A stretch of DNA of 64,000 bases from Planctomycetaceae bacterium (lineage in GTDB: Bacteria > Planctomycetota > Planctomycetia > Planctomycetales > Planctomycetaceae), in NCBI GenBank assembly GCA_021732415.1, contig JAKFVC010000003.1:1-64000 (forward strand). The letters run 5' to 3'. Positions within the stretch are counted from its first letter, which is position 1, and each line of letters starts with the position of its first letter. A model generated the notes under the pieces. The model was not told where the DNA came from. It made no database searches and saw only the letters and a program-made list of their open reading frames with translations. The position numbers and the translations under genes are program-made. This document shows, piece after piece, positions 1 through 9,150 of the stretch.

Positions 1-404
1 GGGTGAAATCAAAGGGGGCGGGTCTGAAGGGCGCTGCCGTTGTCGTTCAAGGCAAATAAGGGGTCAGGTCTCTTTGAAATAAGGGGTCAGGTCTCTTTGA
101 TTCAATGAGACCTAATCCCTCGCCATGCCGTGGCAGAGCATTCCCTGGTTCAAGAACCTGGCCATCCTGCGCAGGGTGGCACCGGTTCTTGAACCGGTGC
201 GAGCGAAGCGAATTCGAGGCAACTTCAGTTATCGACTCCCGCCAACAGGAGTTATCGCGCGCAGTGTGTGATCTTGCCAACGAGAATTCTCGATGCATTG
301 ATCACACGAAACTCTTCGAGGACGCTGTGGCGTCTAATTCGCTTCGCACGCATAGGTTCGAGACCCTCTACCACCCCGCGAAGCACGCCGGGCCACCCCG
401 CGGA
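1..404. repeat. Repeat-rich non-coding stretch
   Basis: No credible gene is seen before the first hydrolase. A 23-bp unit containing AGGGGTCAGGTCTCTTTG occurs twice in tandem at 54-76 and 77-99, and the second copy can fold with GAGACCTAATCCCT at 107-120. Further right, GCGAAGCGAATT near 205 is the reverse complement of AATTCGCTTCGC near 335, and GTGTGATC/GATCACAC form an inner pair. Short open frames cross these structures on both strands and are treated as chance. The pattern resembles REP-type dispersed intergenic elements. Confidence 0.6.
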
Positions 405-1676
405 CTAATCTGGCGGTCGATGACTCAGCTTCTCATCCAACCATGCAAATGCTTCGTCCTGCATGGCGATCGTCCAGCGGTGCGGTTCGTCGTAGAAGCG
501 GCCGAGGAACTGCTGCGGGCTGCCGGCGGCTTGATAGAGTTCGGCGATGCGTTGGACGGAGGACCTCATTCCGGTCAGCGGGAAGAGTCGGTCTTGTGAG
601 CATTGTTGCACGAACAACCCGCGCGGCGCGGCGAGCGACACGAGTTCCGGCAAGTCCATCAGCCGCGCCAGGCCAGGGAGAAAATGAATCCACGAGTGCG
701 TGTCGACGTGTGATTTCAGCATTGGCCCAAACGACGACATGAAGCCCACGACACAGGCCGCCTTGATCCGCTCGTCCATCGCCGCCAGATACGCGGACCT
801 ATAGCCACCCATTGAGATGCCCACGCAGCCGATTCGCTTCGCATCAACCTCTGGCCGAGTCGTCAGGTACTCGACGACTCGGCGGTCGTCGTAGTTGACG
901 ACTCCCGGCCACGTCGCGCCGGCCAGCACGAGACTCTTGGCGACCGTGGATTCCTTGGCTCGGCACTTCTGGTTGAGCTGCTGAACGTCGTCGAGCGAAT
1001 ATTTGGAACGGTCCCAACCGAACTTCAAATCCTCATCGAGCAGCACACGCCGTTCGCCGAACATGAAGGCGTCGATCGAGATCACCACATACCCGCGTCT
1101 CACGAGCGCGGTCGCGGTCGGCCGTCCGGAGTAGTTTTGCTCGTGGTATTTGGTCATGGCCGGATGATTGGTCCCCAAGTCGATGACCTTCTCCTTGCCA
1201 AACAGAAACATGCCGCCGTGCGAATGTAGATCGACAATCGCCGGCGAGGGATTCTGCAGTCCCTTTGGGATCAAAACATTCGCTGGGATGCGGAACCACG
1301 CGGTCGTCGAGATTAGCACGCGTTCCCGCCAATGATCGCCGCAGTCCACACGCTCGACGAGTTCGGGATTGAAATCCACTCGGGGTGGCTCGTAGCTCAA
1401 GACATCCCGCACCTTCGCACGAGCCGCTGCGCGAAACGCATCATTGAAATCGACCTTCTTGCCGATCGGAAACACCGACGGCTGACAGGTCGCCGCGATT
1501 TGTTCGAGGGCCGCGAAGTTCGTTCCCAGATCGGCCGCGCTCGGCAACAACTGGCGCGCAGGATCGGCAGGCAGCGACGACACGTCGTCACGGGCCGCCA
1601 GTTCGGTTGCGCTCAACAGAGGGAGCAAGCAGACACCTGCCAGAAAGGTGCGCCGATCAGGTTGCTCGTCAAACAT
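405..1676 (-). CDS. Tat-exported alpha/beta hydrolase (esterase-like)
   Basis: A 423-aa protein, read from ATG at 1676; an upstream in-frame start at 1700 is also possible. The N-terminus carries a twin-arginine-like motif (DRRTFLAG) followed by a hydrophobic stretch, suggesting export. The core is an alpha/beta hydrolase of the dienelactone hydrolase/acetyl-xylan esterase type: a nucleophile elbow G-I-S-M-G-G, a later Asp in SQDRLFP, and a His in EPHRWT can form the triad. Such planctomycete proteins are thought to hydrolyse esters of plant or algal material, but the substrate cannot be read from sequence. It lies 64 bp downstream of the STM4011-like gene on the same strand and may be co-transcribed, though its function looks unrelated. 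Confidence 0.8.
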   Translation of the reverse strand: MFDEQPDRRTFLAGVCLLPLLSATELAARDDVSSLPADPARQLLPSAADLGTNFAALEQIAATCQPSVFPIGKKVDFNDAFRAAARAKVRDVLSYEPPRVDFNPELVERVDCGDHWRERVLISTTAWFRIPANVLIPKGLQNPSPAIVDLHSHGGMFLFGKEKVIDLGTNHPAMTKYHEQNYSGRPTATALVRRGYVVISIDAFMFGERRVLLDEDLKFGWDRSKYSLDDVQQLNQKCRAKESTVAKSLVLAGATWPGVVNYDDRRVVEYLTTRPEVDAKRIGCVGISMGGYRSAYLAAMDERIKAACVVGFMSSFGPMLKSHVDTHSWIHFLPGLARLMDLPELVSLAAPRGLFVQQCSQDRLFPLTGMRSSVQRIAELYQAAGSPQQFLGRFYDEPHRWTIAMQDEAFAWLDEKLSHRPPD

Positions 1677-1740
1677 GATCACTCGCTTTCTTAAGGACAC
1701 ATTCGTGGTAGATTCGCAAACAGCAGCAATTGGGTCCAGG

Positions 1741-2634
1741 TTAAGGTGCTATCGGGACGATTCGCTGTGCGGGCGAATTCATAGCCGCGGGGATTCGTTC
1801 CAAAATACCATCGCCGAAAACGGATCCCAGTTCCAGGTGGTCGAGGTGTACATAGCCGATGTGGCAGCCGCAGGTCGCATTGGTACACGGCCGCTCGCTG
1901 AGGGATTTCTCGAATCCAGGCTGGTACAAGTTTCCGATTTGCTGGTTGATGAAGTGGCAGCGAAACAAGTTGCCGTCGCCGTCAACGGTCACCACACTGG
2001 CGCCCGCCCGGCAGGATCGCCCCAGGCTGGCGTGGTACTGGGTGTTAATGCGGAAGAGGGGGTCAATGGACTCGAACTGGCGCACGTTCTCTTCTGTATA
2101 GTAACCAGCCCGCGACTTGTAGGCATTAATCCACAAATAAATATCGGGCGAAAGTTCCTCTCGCAGCCTGCTGATTTCGTCGAGATCCTCCTTGAGTCCC
2201 ACGGCACCAACGCTATACGGTACCTGCTGCTGGTCCAACTCGCGGCACTGGATCAGGAACTTCTGCCGAGTGGTCTGCGAGGGATGAAAGGTACACCAGA
2301 GGCCGAGTTTCGAACGATCGCATTGCGCGAGCCAATCGAGGCGGCAGGAGAGATTGGTCTGAATGGCGACTTTGCGGACCTGTGGCATCTGACTCAATTG
2401 TGCCAGCGCGTCCTGATACCAGCGTCGTACCAGTGCCTCACCCCAGGGGGTAAAGAAAAGCGACAATCGGTCCTCGTGCCGTTCAGCCGTCCAGCCAATA
2501 AATCGTTCCAGAGCTCGTTGGTCGGCCGCCAATTCGTCAGCCGTCTCGTGGTGCTTGGCGAAAGGGCAATAGTGACAGTCGTAGTTACAGCTGGAGAGCG
2601 GCCCGCGGTACAGCAACGTCAGGTCTAATGCCAT
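1741..2634 (-). CDS. STM4011 family radical SAM protein
   Basis: A 297-aa radical SAM protein. The start MALDLTLLYRG at 2634 was chosen because it overlaps the end of the preceding STM4012-like gene by 10 bp. Residues 16-23 show the iron-sulfur motif CNYDCHYC (CX3CX2C), which binds the 4Fe-4S cluster that cleaves S-adenosylmethionine. A second group of cysteines toward the C-terminus (CRAG, FRCHF, CTNATCGC) is consistent with an extra cluster as in SPASM-type proteins. Family membership is recognised from the opening LLYRGPLSSCNYDCHYCPF and from the gene order. The substrate and product are unknown. It is the last gene of the translationally coupled block. Confidence 0.88.
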   Translation of the reverse strand: MALDLTLLYRGPLSSCNYDCHYCPFAKHHETADELAADQRALERFIGWTAERHEDRLSLFFTPWGEALVRRWYQDALAQLSQMPQVRKVAIQTNLSCRLDWLAQCDRSKLGLWCTFHPSQTTRQKFLIQCRELDQQQVPYSVGAVGLKEDLDEISRLREELSPDIYLWINAYKSRAGYYTEENVRQFESIDPLFRINTQYHASLGRSCRAGASVVTVDGDGNLFRCHFINQQIGNLYQPGFEKSLSERPCTNATCGCHIGYVHLDHLELGSVFGDGILERIPAAMNSPAQRIVPIAP

Positions 2635-3941
2635 GTGTAGGTCTCCATCAGCCCCTGGGCACGCGAAGAATACAGCCACGGACCAATCGCATCGGACCAC
2701 TCCAGCCCGGCCGTCGTGAGCCGCAGGCATTCATCTTCCGTGGCGAGGCCTGCCGAAATCAATTCCCGCAGTTGCGGAAAATCATCCAGCACGTCGCGGC
2801 CAAACCGTGCGACATAATCCGATCGCTGCAGGCCGGCAGCTTGCAACAGAGAAAGAATGAGGTGTCTCCGTTGCCGCTCCTCGTCATCCAGCTGGAATCC
2901 GTAGCGGGCAGAGCTGAACTCCGTTTCCTGGCGAGTCAGATAATCGGAAAGGATCGCGGCCACGCCACTGCGGCCGACCGCGTATTCGGTCGAGTAGTGC
3001 AGTTCCGAGCAGTACGATCTGGCGCCCGGGCCGAGCCCGATCATCCCGTCGCTCTGGCAGCAGTACACTGGCCCTTCGTCTTGCGGTGCCTGCCGTGTTC
3101 GGAACATTCGCAAGGAGACTTGCTCGTAGCCGCTCGACAACAACAGTTCTTGAGCCTTGCGGTACATGATTACCCGCTCATCGCCCCAGGCGCGATGCTT
3201 GCTGCCCAAGCCTGTTAGTGCCCGTACATACAGAGGGTAGAGGTACAACTCTTCGGGCCGATACTCGATGGCCGTCCTGACGCTGCTGAGCCAATCCTCG
3301 AGGGTTTGACCTTCGCCGCCGTAGATCAAATCCAGGTTGAGCACGGGGAAGTTGAGCGCACGGACGGTAGCGATTGTACGTTCGACGTCGCACGTTTTTT
3401 GCGGCCGTCCTAAGTTGCGTGAGACCCGCTCATCGAAAGTCTGCACGCCCAGGCTGAGCCGATCGACGCCGAATTCCCGCAGCAACGCCAGCTTCTCCTC
3501 GGTCGCCGTGGCTGGCGAGGCCTCGATCGACACCGGGATCTGCTGCGGTCCAGCGCCCATCACGCCGGTCACCACTTGCAACAGGGCGGCCAGTTGACCG
3601 ACATCTAGAAAGGTGGGCGTGCCGCCGCCAATGGCCAAGCGTGTGAAGCAGGCGTCTGGAAGGGCATCTCGGACCTGTTCAGCTTCACGGCGAATCTGGT
3701 CCACATAGCGTCCCGTCCAATCGGTGGCGGCGTTGGCTAACGTGAACAAATTGCAGAATCCGCAACGAAATTCACAAAACGGCACGTGCAGATAAAGAAA
3801 CAGCGACTCCCGGCACTCGTGCTGCCAAACGTCGTGAAGGGGCCGGGCCGGCTCCAGCGGGCGATAGGTTGTCTTGTGAGGATAGGAATAGACATAGGAC
3901 ACAAAGGGTGTCTCTCCCAATAGCTGCTCAGGTGAGTTCAT
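2625..3941 (-). CDS. STM4012 family radical SAM protein
   Basis: A 438-aa radical SAM protein of the HemW-like (coproporphyrinogen III oxidase-like) group. The start at 3941 forms an ATGA overlap with the stop of the STM4013-like gene. The motif CEFRCGFC at residues 56-63 is the CX3CX2C cluster site, followed by GGGTPTFL, typical of HemW-like radical SAM enzymes. An RLSLGVQTFDE segment resembles the HemW QSF region. The protein belongs to the conserved STM4011-STM4015 gene set, whose reaction is not established. HemW itself is a less likely identity because of the partner genes. Confidence 0.9.
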   Translation of the reverse strand: MNSPEQLLGETPFVSYVYSYPHKTTYRPLEPARPLHDVWQHECRESLFLYLHVPFCEFRCGFCNLFTLANAATDWTGRYVDQIRREAEQVRDALPDACFTRLAIGGGTPTFLDVGQLAALLQVVTGVMGAGPQQIPVSIEASPATATEEKLALLREFGVDRLSLGVQTFDERVSRNLGRPQKTCDVERTIATVRALNFPVLNLDLIYGGEGQTLEDWLSSVRTAIEYRPEELYLYPLYVRALTGLGSKHRAWGDERVIMYRKAQELLLSSGYEQVSLRMFRTRQAPQDEGPVYCCQSDGMIGLGPGARSYCSELHYSTEYAVGRSGVAAILSDYLTRQETEFSSARYGFQLDDEERQRRHLILSLLQAAGLQRSDYVARFGRDVLDDFPQLRELISAGLATEDECLRLTTAGLEWSDAIGPWLYSSRAQGLMETYTWH

Positions 3942-4756
3942 GGCGCCGCCTCCTGTTCCCAAGGTAGCACAAACTCCGCATAAGGGACGGTCCAGACGAC
4001 CGGGTGGCAGATGCGATGCCCCCAATAACCGTCCTCACCGTAGGCCGTTCCATGGTCGGAACAGATAATTCCCAGCAGTGGACCTCGTGATCGGAGCCTC
4101 TTCAGCAGCGACGGCAAGCAACTATCTACATAGGCGAGCGCGGCAGCTTGCGACTGCGGTGAGTCCTCCGTCGCCCCGTCCAGGTAGAAATGATTCGGTT
4201 GATGCAGTGCGGAAACATTCATAAACAGGAAGACTCGCCGATGCTCTGGCACGCCGTCAAGCGTCTTCAAGGCTTGGTCGACCTGGTTTTGGGTCGATGC
4301 CGGATCGGTCACTCCCAGCGCCGGCGACCAGTGGCTCTCTGCAAACAGCGATGGCAGCACGCTGCCGAGGGGGCTCAGTCGATTGAAAAAGCCCACGCCG
4401 CCAATGCAGATGGTGTGGTATCCCGACTGAGCCAGGCCGGTCACGATGTCTGGGGCATCGAAGATGTGCGTGGCGTCCGTGGTGGTTTCGCTGCCCGGAA
4501 AGCGAGCGGCAAACAACCGCGGATGCCGCCCTGGCCGCGCCGGCGTGGGCAAAAAACCGGCGAAGAACGCCTGGTGCGCCGCATAGGTGAAGTTGCCTGG
4601 TGTGTGTCGCTCCTCCCACTCGCCGCCGGGCAAGATCCGTGCCAGGTTGGGAGTGATGCCCGATTGCAGCGCGTGAACGGCCACATCGTACCGCAGCGTA
4701 TCCAGGGTAATCAGCAACACGTCGTGCGTGCCAACAAGTTGGGCAGCAGAAATCAT
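3938..4756 (-). CDS. STM4013/SEN3800 family sulfatase-like hydrolase
   Basis: A 272-aa protein of the alkaline phosphatase/sulfatase superfamily. The ATG at 4756 was preferred over one at 4765 because it overlaps the TGA of the HAD gene as ATGA, the same coupling seen at this gene's own 3' end. The N-terminal LLITLDTLRYDV has the metal-binding Asp and the Thr found in this superfamily, and CSDHGTAYGEDGYWGH supplies the Asp-His metal ligands. The Cys/Ser-x-Pro-x-Arg signature of true formylglycine sulfatases is not seen, so it may act as a phospho- or sulfohydrolase with a Thr nucleophile. No signal peptide is seen, so it is likely cytoplasmic. Confidence 0.87.
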   Translation of the reverse strand: MISAAQLVGTHDVLLITLDTLRYDVAVHALQSGITPNLARILPGGEWEERHTPGNFTYAAHQAFFAGFLPTPARPGRHPRLFAARFPGSETTTDATHIFDAPDIVTGLAQSGYHTICIGGVGFFNRLSPLGSVLPSLFAESHWSPALGVTDPASTQNQVDQALKTLDGVPEHRRVFLFMNVSALHQPNHFYLDGATEDSPQSQAAALAYVDSCLPSLLKRLRSRGPLLGIICSDHGTAYGEDGYWGHRICHPVVWTVPYAEFVLPWEQEAAP

Positions 4757-5412
4757 ACGAGCCATTGCTCCAAATCCAGCACGCTGGAAAGTACTCGATC
4801 GGGCAGGGTCGCACCGCAAGGATACTGCCGACCTAGCGAAACCCAGTACGCCCTCAGGCCCGCTTGTTTCGCACCCACAATATCAGCCCATGGGTCATCC
4901 CCCACGACGAGAGCTTCGTCTGCCGAACAACCGGCGAGGGACAAGGCACGTTCGAAGATCGCCGGATGTGGCTTCTCAAAGCCGAGCTCGCCGGAGACCA
5001 CCGTATCAAACAAGTATTTGGTTAATTGGGCTCGGCGCAGCTTCGCATGCTGGTTCATGCTGGAACCATTCGTGACAGCTAACAGCCGAAACCTGCCAGC
5101 CAACCGTGCCAGCATCCCTTGCACGCGGGAATCGGGCTCAACGAATGACGGCAAGTGCTGGCAGCAATCCTCCCAGATATCGCTCGCCTGGAGTTGTGCA
5201 TCAGGAAACCGCTCGGACACCCACTCAGTGAACTGATCTCGCGGCCGATATCCCCAATCGTCGGCGGCCAGCAACTCATCCACTGCCTGTTCCTGCTCGG
5301 CTTGTGTCGACAATTGCAAACTGCGGCAACAAAAGTCTATTAAATACAGACGAAAGGCCGCTTGCCGATCAATCAGCGTGTTGTCCAGATCAAACAGAAT
5401 TGCTCGGTACAT
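4753..5412 (-). CDS. HAD superfamily hydrolase
   Basis: A 219-aa protein starting MYRAILFDLDNTLID at 5412. All four HAD motifs are visible: DLDNT (nucleophile and acid Asp), VTNGS (motif II), FEKPHPAIF (motif III Lys) and VVGDDPWADIVGAKQAG (motif IV acidic pair). This fits a phosphatase of the YjjG or haloacid-dehalogenase-like subfamily, with a helical cap between motifs I and II. Its stop overlaps the start of the STM4013-like gene by 4 bp, so it is built into the same block although it is not one of the named STM4011-4015 families. A role dephosphorylating an intermediate is inference from position only. Confidence 0.87.
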   Translation of the reverse strand: MYRAILFDLDNTLIDRQAAFRLYLIDFCCRSLQLSTQAEQEQAVDELLAADDWGYRPRDQFTEWVSERFPDAQLQASDIWEDCCQHLPSFVEPDSRVQGMLARLAGRFRLLAVTNGSSMNQHAKLRRAQLTKYLFDTVVSGELGFEKPHPAIFERALSLAGCSADEALVVGDDPWADIVGAKQAGLRAYWVSLGRQYPCGATLPDRVLSSVLDLEQWLV

Positions 5413-5469
5413 CAGGCGCCAGCCGTTAATTGGGGGGCAATGGATTCGCGATGACAAATACGCAATAAC

Positions 5470-5506
5470 TGCTCCCCTCGCCCTGGTACTCCGGGGAGAG
5501 GGGAGC
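5470..5506. terminator. GC-rich hairpin between STM4014-like and HAD genes
   Basis: GCTCCCCTCGCC and GGGGAGAGGGGAGC form an imperfect stem in the 124-bp gap between these two minus-strand genes. It could terminate or attenuate transcription, or be a dispersed planctomycete palindrome. No clear U-tract follows, so intrinsic termination is unproven. Confidence 0.4.
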
Positions 5507-5536
5507 AAGAGTGTTTCGGAGGCCTTCCCCACCATT

Positions 5537-6697
5537 TTAACGGCTACCCCTCAGCTGGCGTCCACCGCGCAACACTGCAGCGATGCCTTGGCCATAGGTA
5601 GAGAGTCCGGCATGCATCAAGTTGGGCAGCAAGTCGCCAAACGCATTCCCTTCCAGAATGAAAGCCTTGCGGAAGCCGGGAGTCACGAGCACGTCCCACC
5701 CCACATACAGTGAATCGGTAAACTCCCGTGCGGCTTGTTCGCACAGATCGGTGACGGTCCCCCATCTCGAACCGGCGGTCTGCTTGAGGAGAGACAGGTC
5801 GCCGCGTCGGTTTCCCAGGTGCAGATTGGTCATCGGAGACCGGCTGGTGCGAACGACGGTATGACAGGCCTTGCCGGCAAACGTCACGACGCGCAGATCA
5901 AAGCTGCGGTCCCCCTGCATGGCCTTGGGAAGCCATTGCTCCACATGCACCCCCTCGTGGCCGAGAAAGTCGAAAATCGCACGCAGATCGCGCTCGCGGT
6001 GATATCGCGAAAGCTGCAAGTTGTTATAGAAACACGCCTGCCCGCGCCGCCGGACCAACTCCAGGGAAGTGATGGCCAGCGGCTTCGTCCCGACCGTTGA
6101 GAACGCCACGACCCCCGATGCCGATGATCCCCAGGCGAGCTTCACGAACACGCGCGACCAGCCAGCGGTCCGCATCGCCTCACGCAGGGCGTCGTAACTG
6201 GTGATTGCCGGCAACGACGGGGGGACAGGCACGCCGCGATCCGCAAGAAACTTGTGGCAGCGCGGCTTGTCAAACAGCAAACGAATGGCGCTGGGATGAT
6301 TCTGCACGGTGATTCCAGTACATCCCTGGATCACCTGTTCGACGTCTCCCAGCAGTGCGGAATACCCGGCGAACCATTGTCGCATATGACGAAGTCGTCC
6401 TCGTTCATTCCGCAGTCGCAAAGCCGCGGTCCGGCCGATTTCCCCTTCTGCCGCACCCCGCGCAATCAGTCGGCGCTCGACATCATGGTCCTCTCCAGGA
6501 GATTCAATGCGCAGGACACAGCGCTCACCCGCGAATTGTGCCAGGGTCTCGGCCAAGTCGATTTCGCCTCGCAGCAAATCGAGATAGGAGACGACGTGAG
6601 CGGCCGGCTGGTCAAACTCGCGGAGCGCGGATTGAAACAGCGTAGTCCGCCGGTTGTTCGGGTTTCCCAGCACGATCCAGCGGCGCCGCTTACTCAC
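5537..6697 (-). CDS. STM4014 family protein (ATP-grasp-like)
   Basis: About 386 aa if started at the GTG at 6697 (VSKRRRWIVLGNPNN), which overlaps the stop of the upstream gene as GTGAGTAA. An in-frame ATG at 6727 would give ten more residues and a 38-bp overlap. The middle and C-terminal parts have ATP-grasp character: RCHKFLADRGVPVP, a lysine strand VFVKLAWGSSASGVVAF, VEQWLPKA, and a C-terminal KAFILEGNAFGDLLPN with Glu and Asn in metal-binding positions. ATP-grasp enzymes join a carboxylate to an amine or thiol through an acyl-phosphate. The substrate here is unknown. Membership of the STM4014 family is supported by both sequence and position. Confidence 0.82.
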   Translation of the reverse strand: MSKRRRWIVLGNPNNRRTTLFQSALREFDQPAAHVVSYLDLLRGEIDLAETLAQFAGERCVLRIESPGEDHDVERRLIARGAAEGEIGRTAALRLRNERGRLRHMRQWFAGYSALLGDVEQVIQGCTGITVQNHPSAIRLLFDKPRCHKFLADRGVPVPPSLPAITSYDALREAMRTAGWSRVFVKLAWGSSASGVVAFSTVGTKPLAITSLELVRRRGQACFYNNLQLSRYHRERDLRAIFDFLGHEGVHVEQWLPKAMQGDRSFDLRVVTFAGKACHTVVRTSRSPMTNLHLGNRRGDLSLLKQTAGSRWGTVTDLCEQAAREFTDSLYVGWDVLVTPGFRKAFILEGNAFGDLLPNLMHAGLSTYGQGIAAVLRGGRQLRGSR

Positions 6698-7952
6698 TGA
6701 TCGAGATAAAGCGGCCGGCGAATTCATCGTCTTCATCCACGGTTCTGGTGTCGCTGAGGTCAACGGGAAATGGAAGTTGCTGGAGCTTCTTCTGGAGCGG
6801 CTTGCTGATGTAATGGTGGTGCAAATCGAGTCGCTTGAGGTGGGTTTTCGACTGCAGGTGGAGTAACGCGTTCGCGCCCACGTCGCTGAGATTCCCGAGC
6901 GACAGGTCTAATATCTCAAGCTGATCGACGACTGGCGCCGTCACGATCACGGCCGCGATATCGTCAGCGATTTCCGCGTTGCGCAAACCGAGGTACTTGA
7001 GCTTGGGAAAGAGGTTGCCTTTGAGCAGCGGCTGGAGATCGTTGACGCGGCAGTCTCCATTGTAATCGGGCGTGCCCAGCCACAGTTCCAGGTATTCCAA
7101 CTCGGGGAACTTGCCGCGGCAGATTTGGGAGACAATAGCAGCCGGCAATCCGCCCGACTCGATCGCCAGCGCCCGTAGCCGGGCATGCTGCGGCTTGCTG
7201 ATTGCCAAGCCATCGACGCCCCGAATACGGAGCATTTCCAACTGGGGAAACGCCTGCAGCATCCCGGAGACATCGGATTGATGAATCCAGGAAATCTCGC
7301 ACTCCTCCTGCTCGATATCGCCGAGGAACAGGGCTTTCAGGTTGGGCAGGCGATCTTTGCCCGTGACGATTGCGTCATAGTCCTTGTCGCCGCTCGATCC
7401 ACCTTCCAGATCGTAGGCGCCGAGGATCAGCCCCCGGGTAGTCAGCGCGGAGTCGCTGGCTAGAAACGCGCCGAGCCGATTGCCAAAGTCCGTGTCTCCA
7501 TCCTCCTCATCCTCGTCATCATAGGAGACTCGTACTCGAAAGACGGTTTTCCCCTTCGTCGGCTTGCCTTGGCGAAAGTCGGTGACCCGCTCACCGATAA
7601 AGGTCGAGAGGTGTTCGAAGCTGCTGCTGCGAGTCGTACTGAACACCATAGGGGACAGTTCGTCGCTGGCAGCCGCTTCGGCTTTGTCCTTCTTCGTCGA
7701 GGATGGCTTGGCATCGGAGCTCTCGGGCGGGGCAGCGGCGGCTGACTTCTCAGCGTAACCTTTACGAAGCTTTTCGGCGACGAGCTTGTCGTGCTCTTTC
7801 TGAGCCTTCTCGGGCGATCCAAAGTCCTTTTTAGTTTCCTGGCCCGCGGAGCCAATGCGCCCGTACTGCGTCACCACGTCATTGCCTTGTACCTCGATCT
7901 TCCAAAATTTAAACGATTTTCCGTCGGCATACTCGAATTCTCGAAAGCTCAC
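6690..7952 (-). CDS. STM4015 family protein with WGR and leucine-rich-repeat domains
   Basis: A 420-aa protein. Residues 1-60 form a WGR domain (FWKIEVQGNDVVTQYGRIGSAG), a small fold known from PARPs and bacterial proteins and often linked to nucleic acid or protein binding. An Ala/Ser/Lys-rich linker near residues 70-100 leads to an STM4015-type region. From about residue 240 onward it has leucine-rich repeats (LEYLELWLG, LKYLGLRNAEI, LEILDLSLGNLSD, LKRLDLHHHYISK). It probably acts as a binding or scaffold component of the STM4011-4015 system rather than an enzyme. Its stop overlaps the start of the STM4014-like gene. Confidence 0.87.
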   Translation of the reverse strand: MSFREFEYADGKSFKFWKIEVQGNDVVTQYGRIGSAGQETKKDFGSPEKAQKEHDKLVAEKLRKGYAEKSAAAAPPESSDAKPSSTKKDKAEAAASDELSPMVFSTTRSSSFEHLSTFIGERVTDFRQGKPTKGKTVFRVRVSYDDEDEEDGDTDFGNRLGAFLASDSALTTRGLILGAYDLEGGSSGDKDYDAIVTGKDRLPNLKALFLGDIEQEECEISWIHQSDVSGMLQAFPQLEMLRIRGVDGLAISKPQHARLRALAIESGGLPAAIVSQICRGKFPELEYLELWLGTPDYNGDCRVNDLQPLLKGNLFPKLKYLGLRNAEIADDIAAVIVTAPVVDQLEILDLSLGNLSDVGANALLHLQSKTHLKRLDLHHHYISKPLQKKLQQLPFPVDLSDTRTVDEDDEFAGRFISISE

Positions 7953-7969
7953 GGGAGGTCTCCAGGAGA

Positions 7970-8011
7970 ATCAGGTTTGTTTGAGAATCAGGTTGAGAAT
8001 CAGGTTTCTTT
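7970..8011. repeat. Short tandem AGAATCAGGTT repeats
   Basis: The 47-bp gap upstream of the WGR gene contains GAATCAGGTT three times, followed by TCTTTGA. This resembles the AGGTCTCTTTGA element at the window start and may be a remnant of the same repeat family. Confidence 0.45.
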
Positions 8012-8953
8012 GACCGGCTGATACAGCTTATCGTCGTCGAAGCCCGCCATCCACGCTGCGGCCTGCCGGCAGGTCTTCATCGTCGGCGGAACTCGCAACA
8101 GATAGTGCCTGCCGGTAGACGGACAGTTTACCGACAGGCAAACAATGTCTTCGTCCCCCTGCATTGGAACTCGAAGCAACTCGCGCGGACCTCCCGGGTC
8201 GCGATCGGCATGCAACCGCTCGGTGCCGGCCTCGCGCATAAAACGATCGACTCCCATGCGTTCGATCATCACGCGTCGCCGCTCGGCATTAGGTTCCTTA
8301 AGAACAGTTGGGGCCTGCAACTGCTCAGGAAAGAACGCCGTGGTCTGATCAATCAATACGCCGCGCCAGCGAATGCCCACGTGCTGCAGGTGAGGCGGCA
8401 GGCTCTTGAGGCCGCTGCCTGCGATTTCAATCCACGAGGAAATCTGCAGCCGCGGTGAGAGCGTTGTCAGTTGCGGACAATTTCCGATATCCAGCGTCCC
8501 GAAGTCGGTCAGGTAATCCGGAAGAGCCACGAGCGACAGGCAACCATTCACGTTCAGGCTGCCGTGCGCAATGGTCGCACGCTGCGGAAACTGAGTCAGC
8601 TTGGTGCAACCGGAGACATTCAGGAACCACACGTCGAGCCGTTCCGGCAACGCTTCGAGGTTCGTGCAATTGGCGACATTCAGCGTTCCGACCTTCAGGT
8701 TGGCAGGCAGCGACTGCAACCGGCGGCAGCCCTCCAGCTCCAGCGCGCACTCGACCGACAGATCGTCGGGCAGCGAAACCAGGCTCGTCCCAGAAGCGTT
8801 CAGCTCGTAGCACGTCAGGCCTGCGGGCAACTGGTGCAGCTTCGACTTTCCCGCGAGATTCAGCTTGCCATCGACCTGGAGACCAGGGGGAGCATTCCCC
8901 GACAAGATCAAATCCGCCGCAGCCGACGGTTCGCACAACATCGTTTTGGCCAT
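8000..8953 (-). CDS. Leucine-rich repeat protein with DUF6745-like C-terminus
   Basis: A 317-aa protein. Residues about 25-200 are short repeats of about 20 residues with LxxLPxxL and a Cys/Asn position (LNVANCTNLEALPERL, LNVSGCTKLTQFPQ, LDIGNCPQLTTLSPRL), giving a solenoid. Residues about 215-310 (ERRRVMIERMGVDRF, LHADRDPGGPRELLRVPM, HYLLRVPPTMKTCRQAAAWMAGF) resemble DUF6745, a domain of unknown role found next to such repeats. There is no signal peptide. It sits 47 bp upstream of the WGR/LRR gene and downstream of a 99-aa gene on the same strand. A scaffold or sensing role is a guess. Confidence 0.75.
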   Translation of the reverse strand: MAKTMLCEPSAAADLILSGNAPPGLQVDGKLNLAGKSKLHQLPAGLTCYELNASGTSLVSLPDDLSVECALELEGCRRLQSLPANLKVGTLNVANCTNLEALPERLDVWFLNVSGCTKLTQFPQRATIAHGSLNVNGCLSLVALPDYLTDFGTLDIGNCPQLTTLSPRLQISSWIEIAGSGLKSLPPHLQHVGIRWRGVLIDQTTAFFPEQLQAPTVLKEPNAERRRVMIERMGVDRFMREAGTERLHADRDPGGPRELLRVPMQGDEDIVCLSVNCPSTGRHYLLRVPPTMKTCRQAAAWMAGFDDDKLYQPVKET

Positions 8954-8995
8954 GGGTGGCTCTCTGGTTTAAAAAAGGTTGGCGCAGACTGAAGG

Positions 8996-9150
8996 TATGA
9001 GAGTACCAGTGTGTGAGAGTACCAGAGTCTGAGGGTACCAGAGTTACAGTTGAGAAAGGTCCAATGAAACTCGGCCGCGCTTACTCCGTTACTCTCGGAC
9101 CCTCACACCCTCAAACGCATTCAAATGCGTAAACATTAAGTGAACCCGCT
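8996..9150. repeat. 3'-flanking repeat element, copy 1
   Basis: A stretch rich in GAGAGTACCAGTGTGTGAG and its inverted counterpart ACCCTCACACCCTC, ending in AAACATTAAGTGAACCCG directly beside the stop codon of the 99-aa gene. A second copy at 13344-13477 has the same layout beside another minus-strand stop codon. The inverted halves could form a hairpin acting as a 3' transcript end. Confidence 0.6.
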
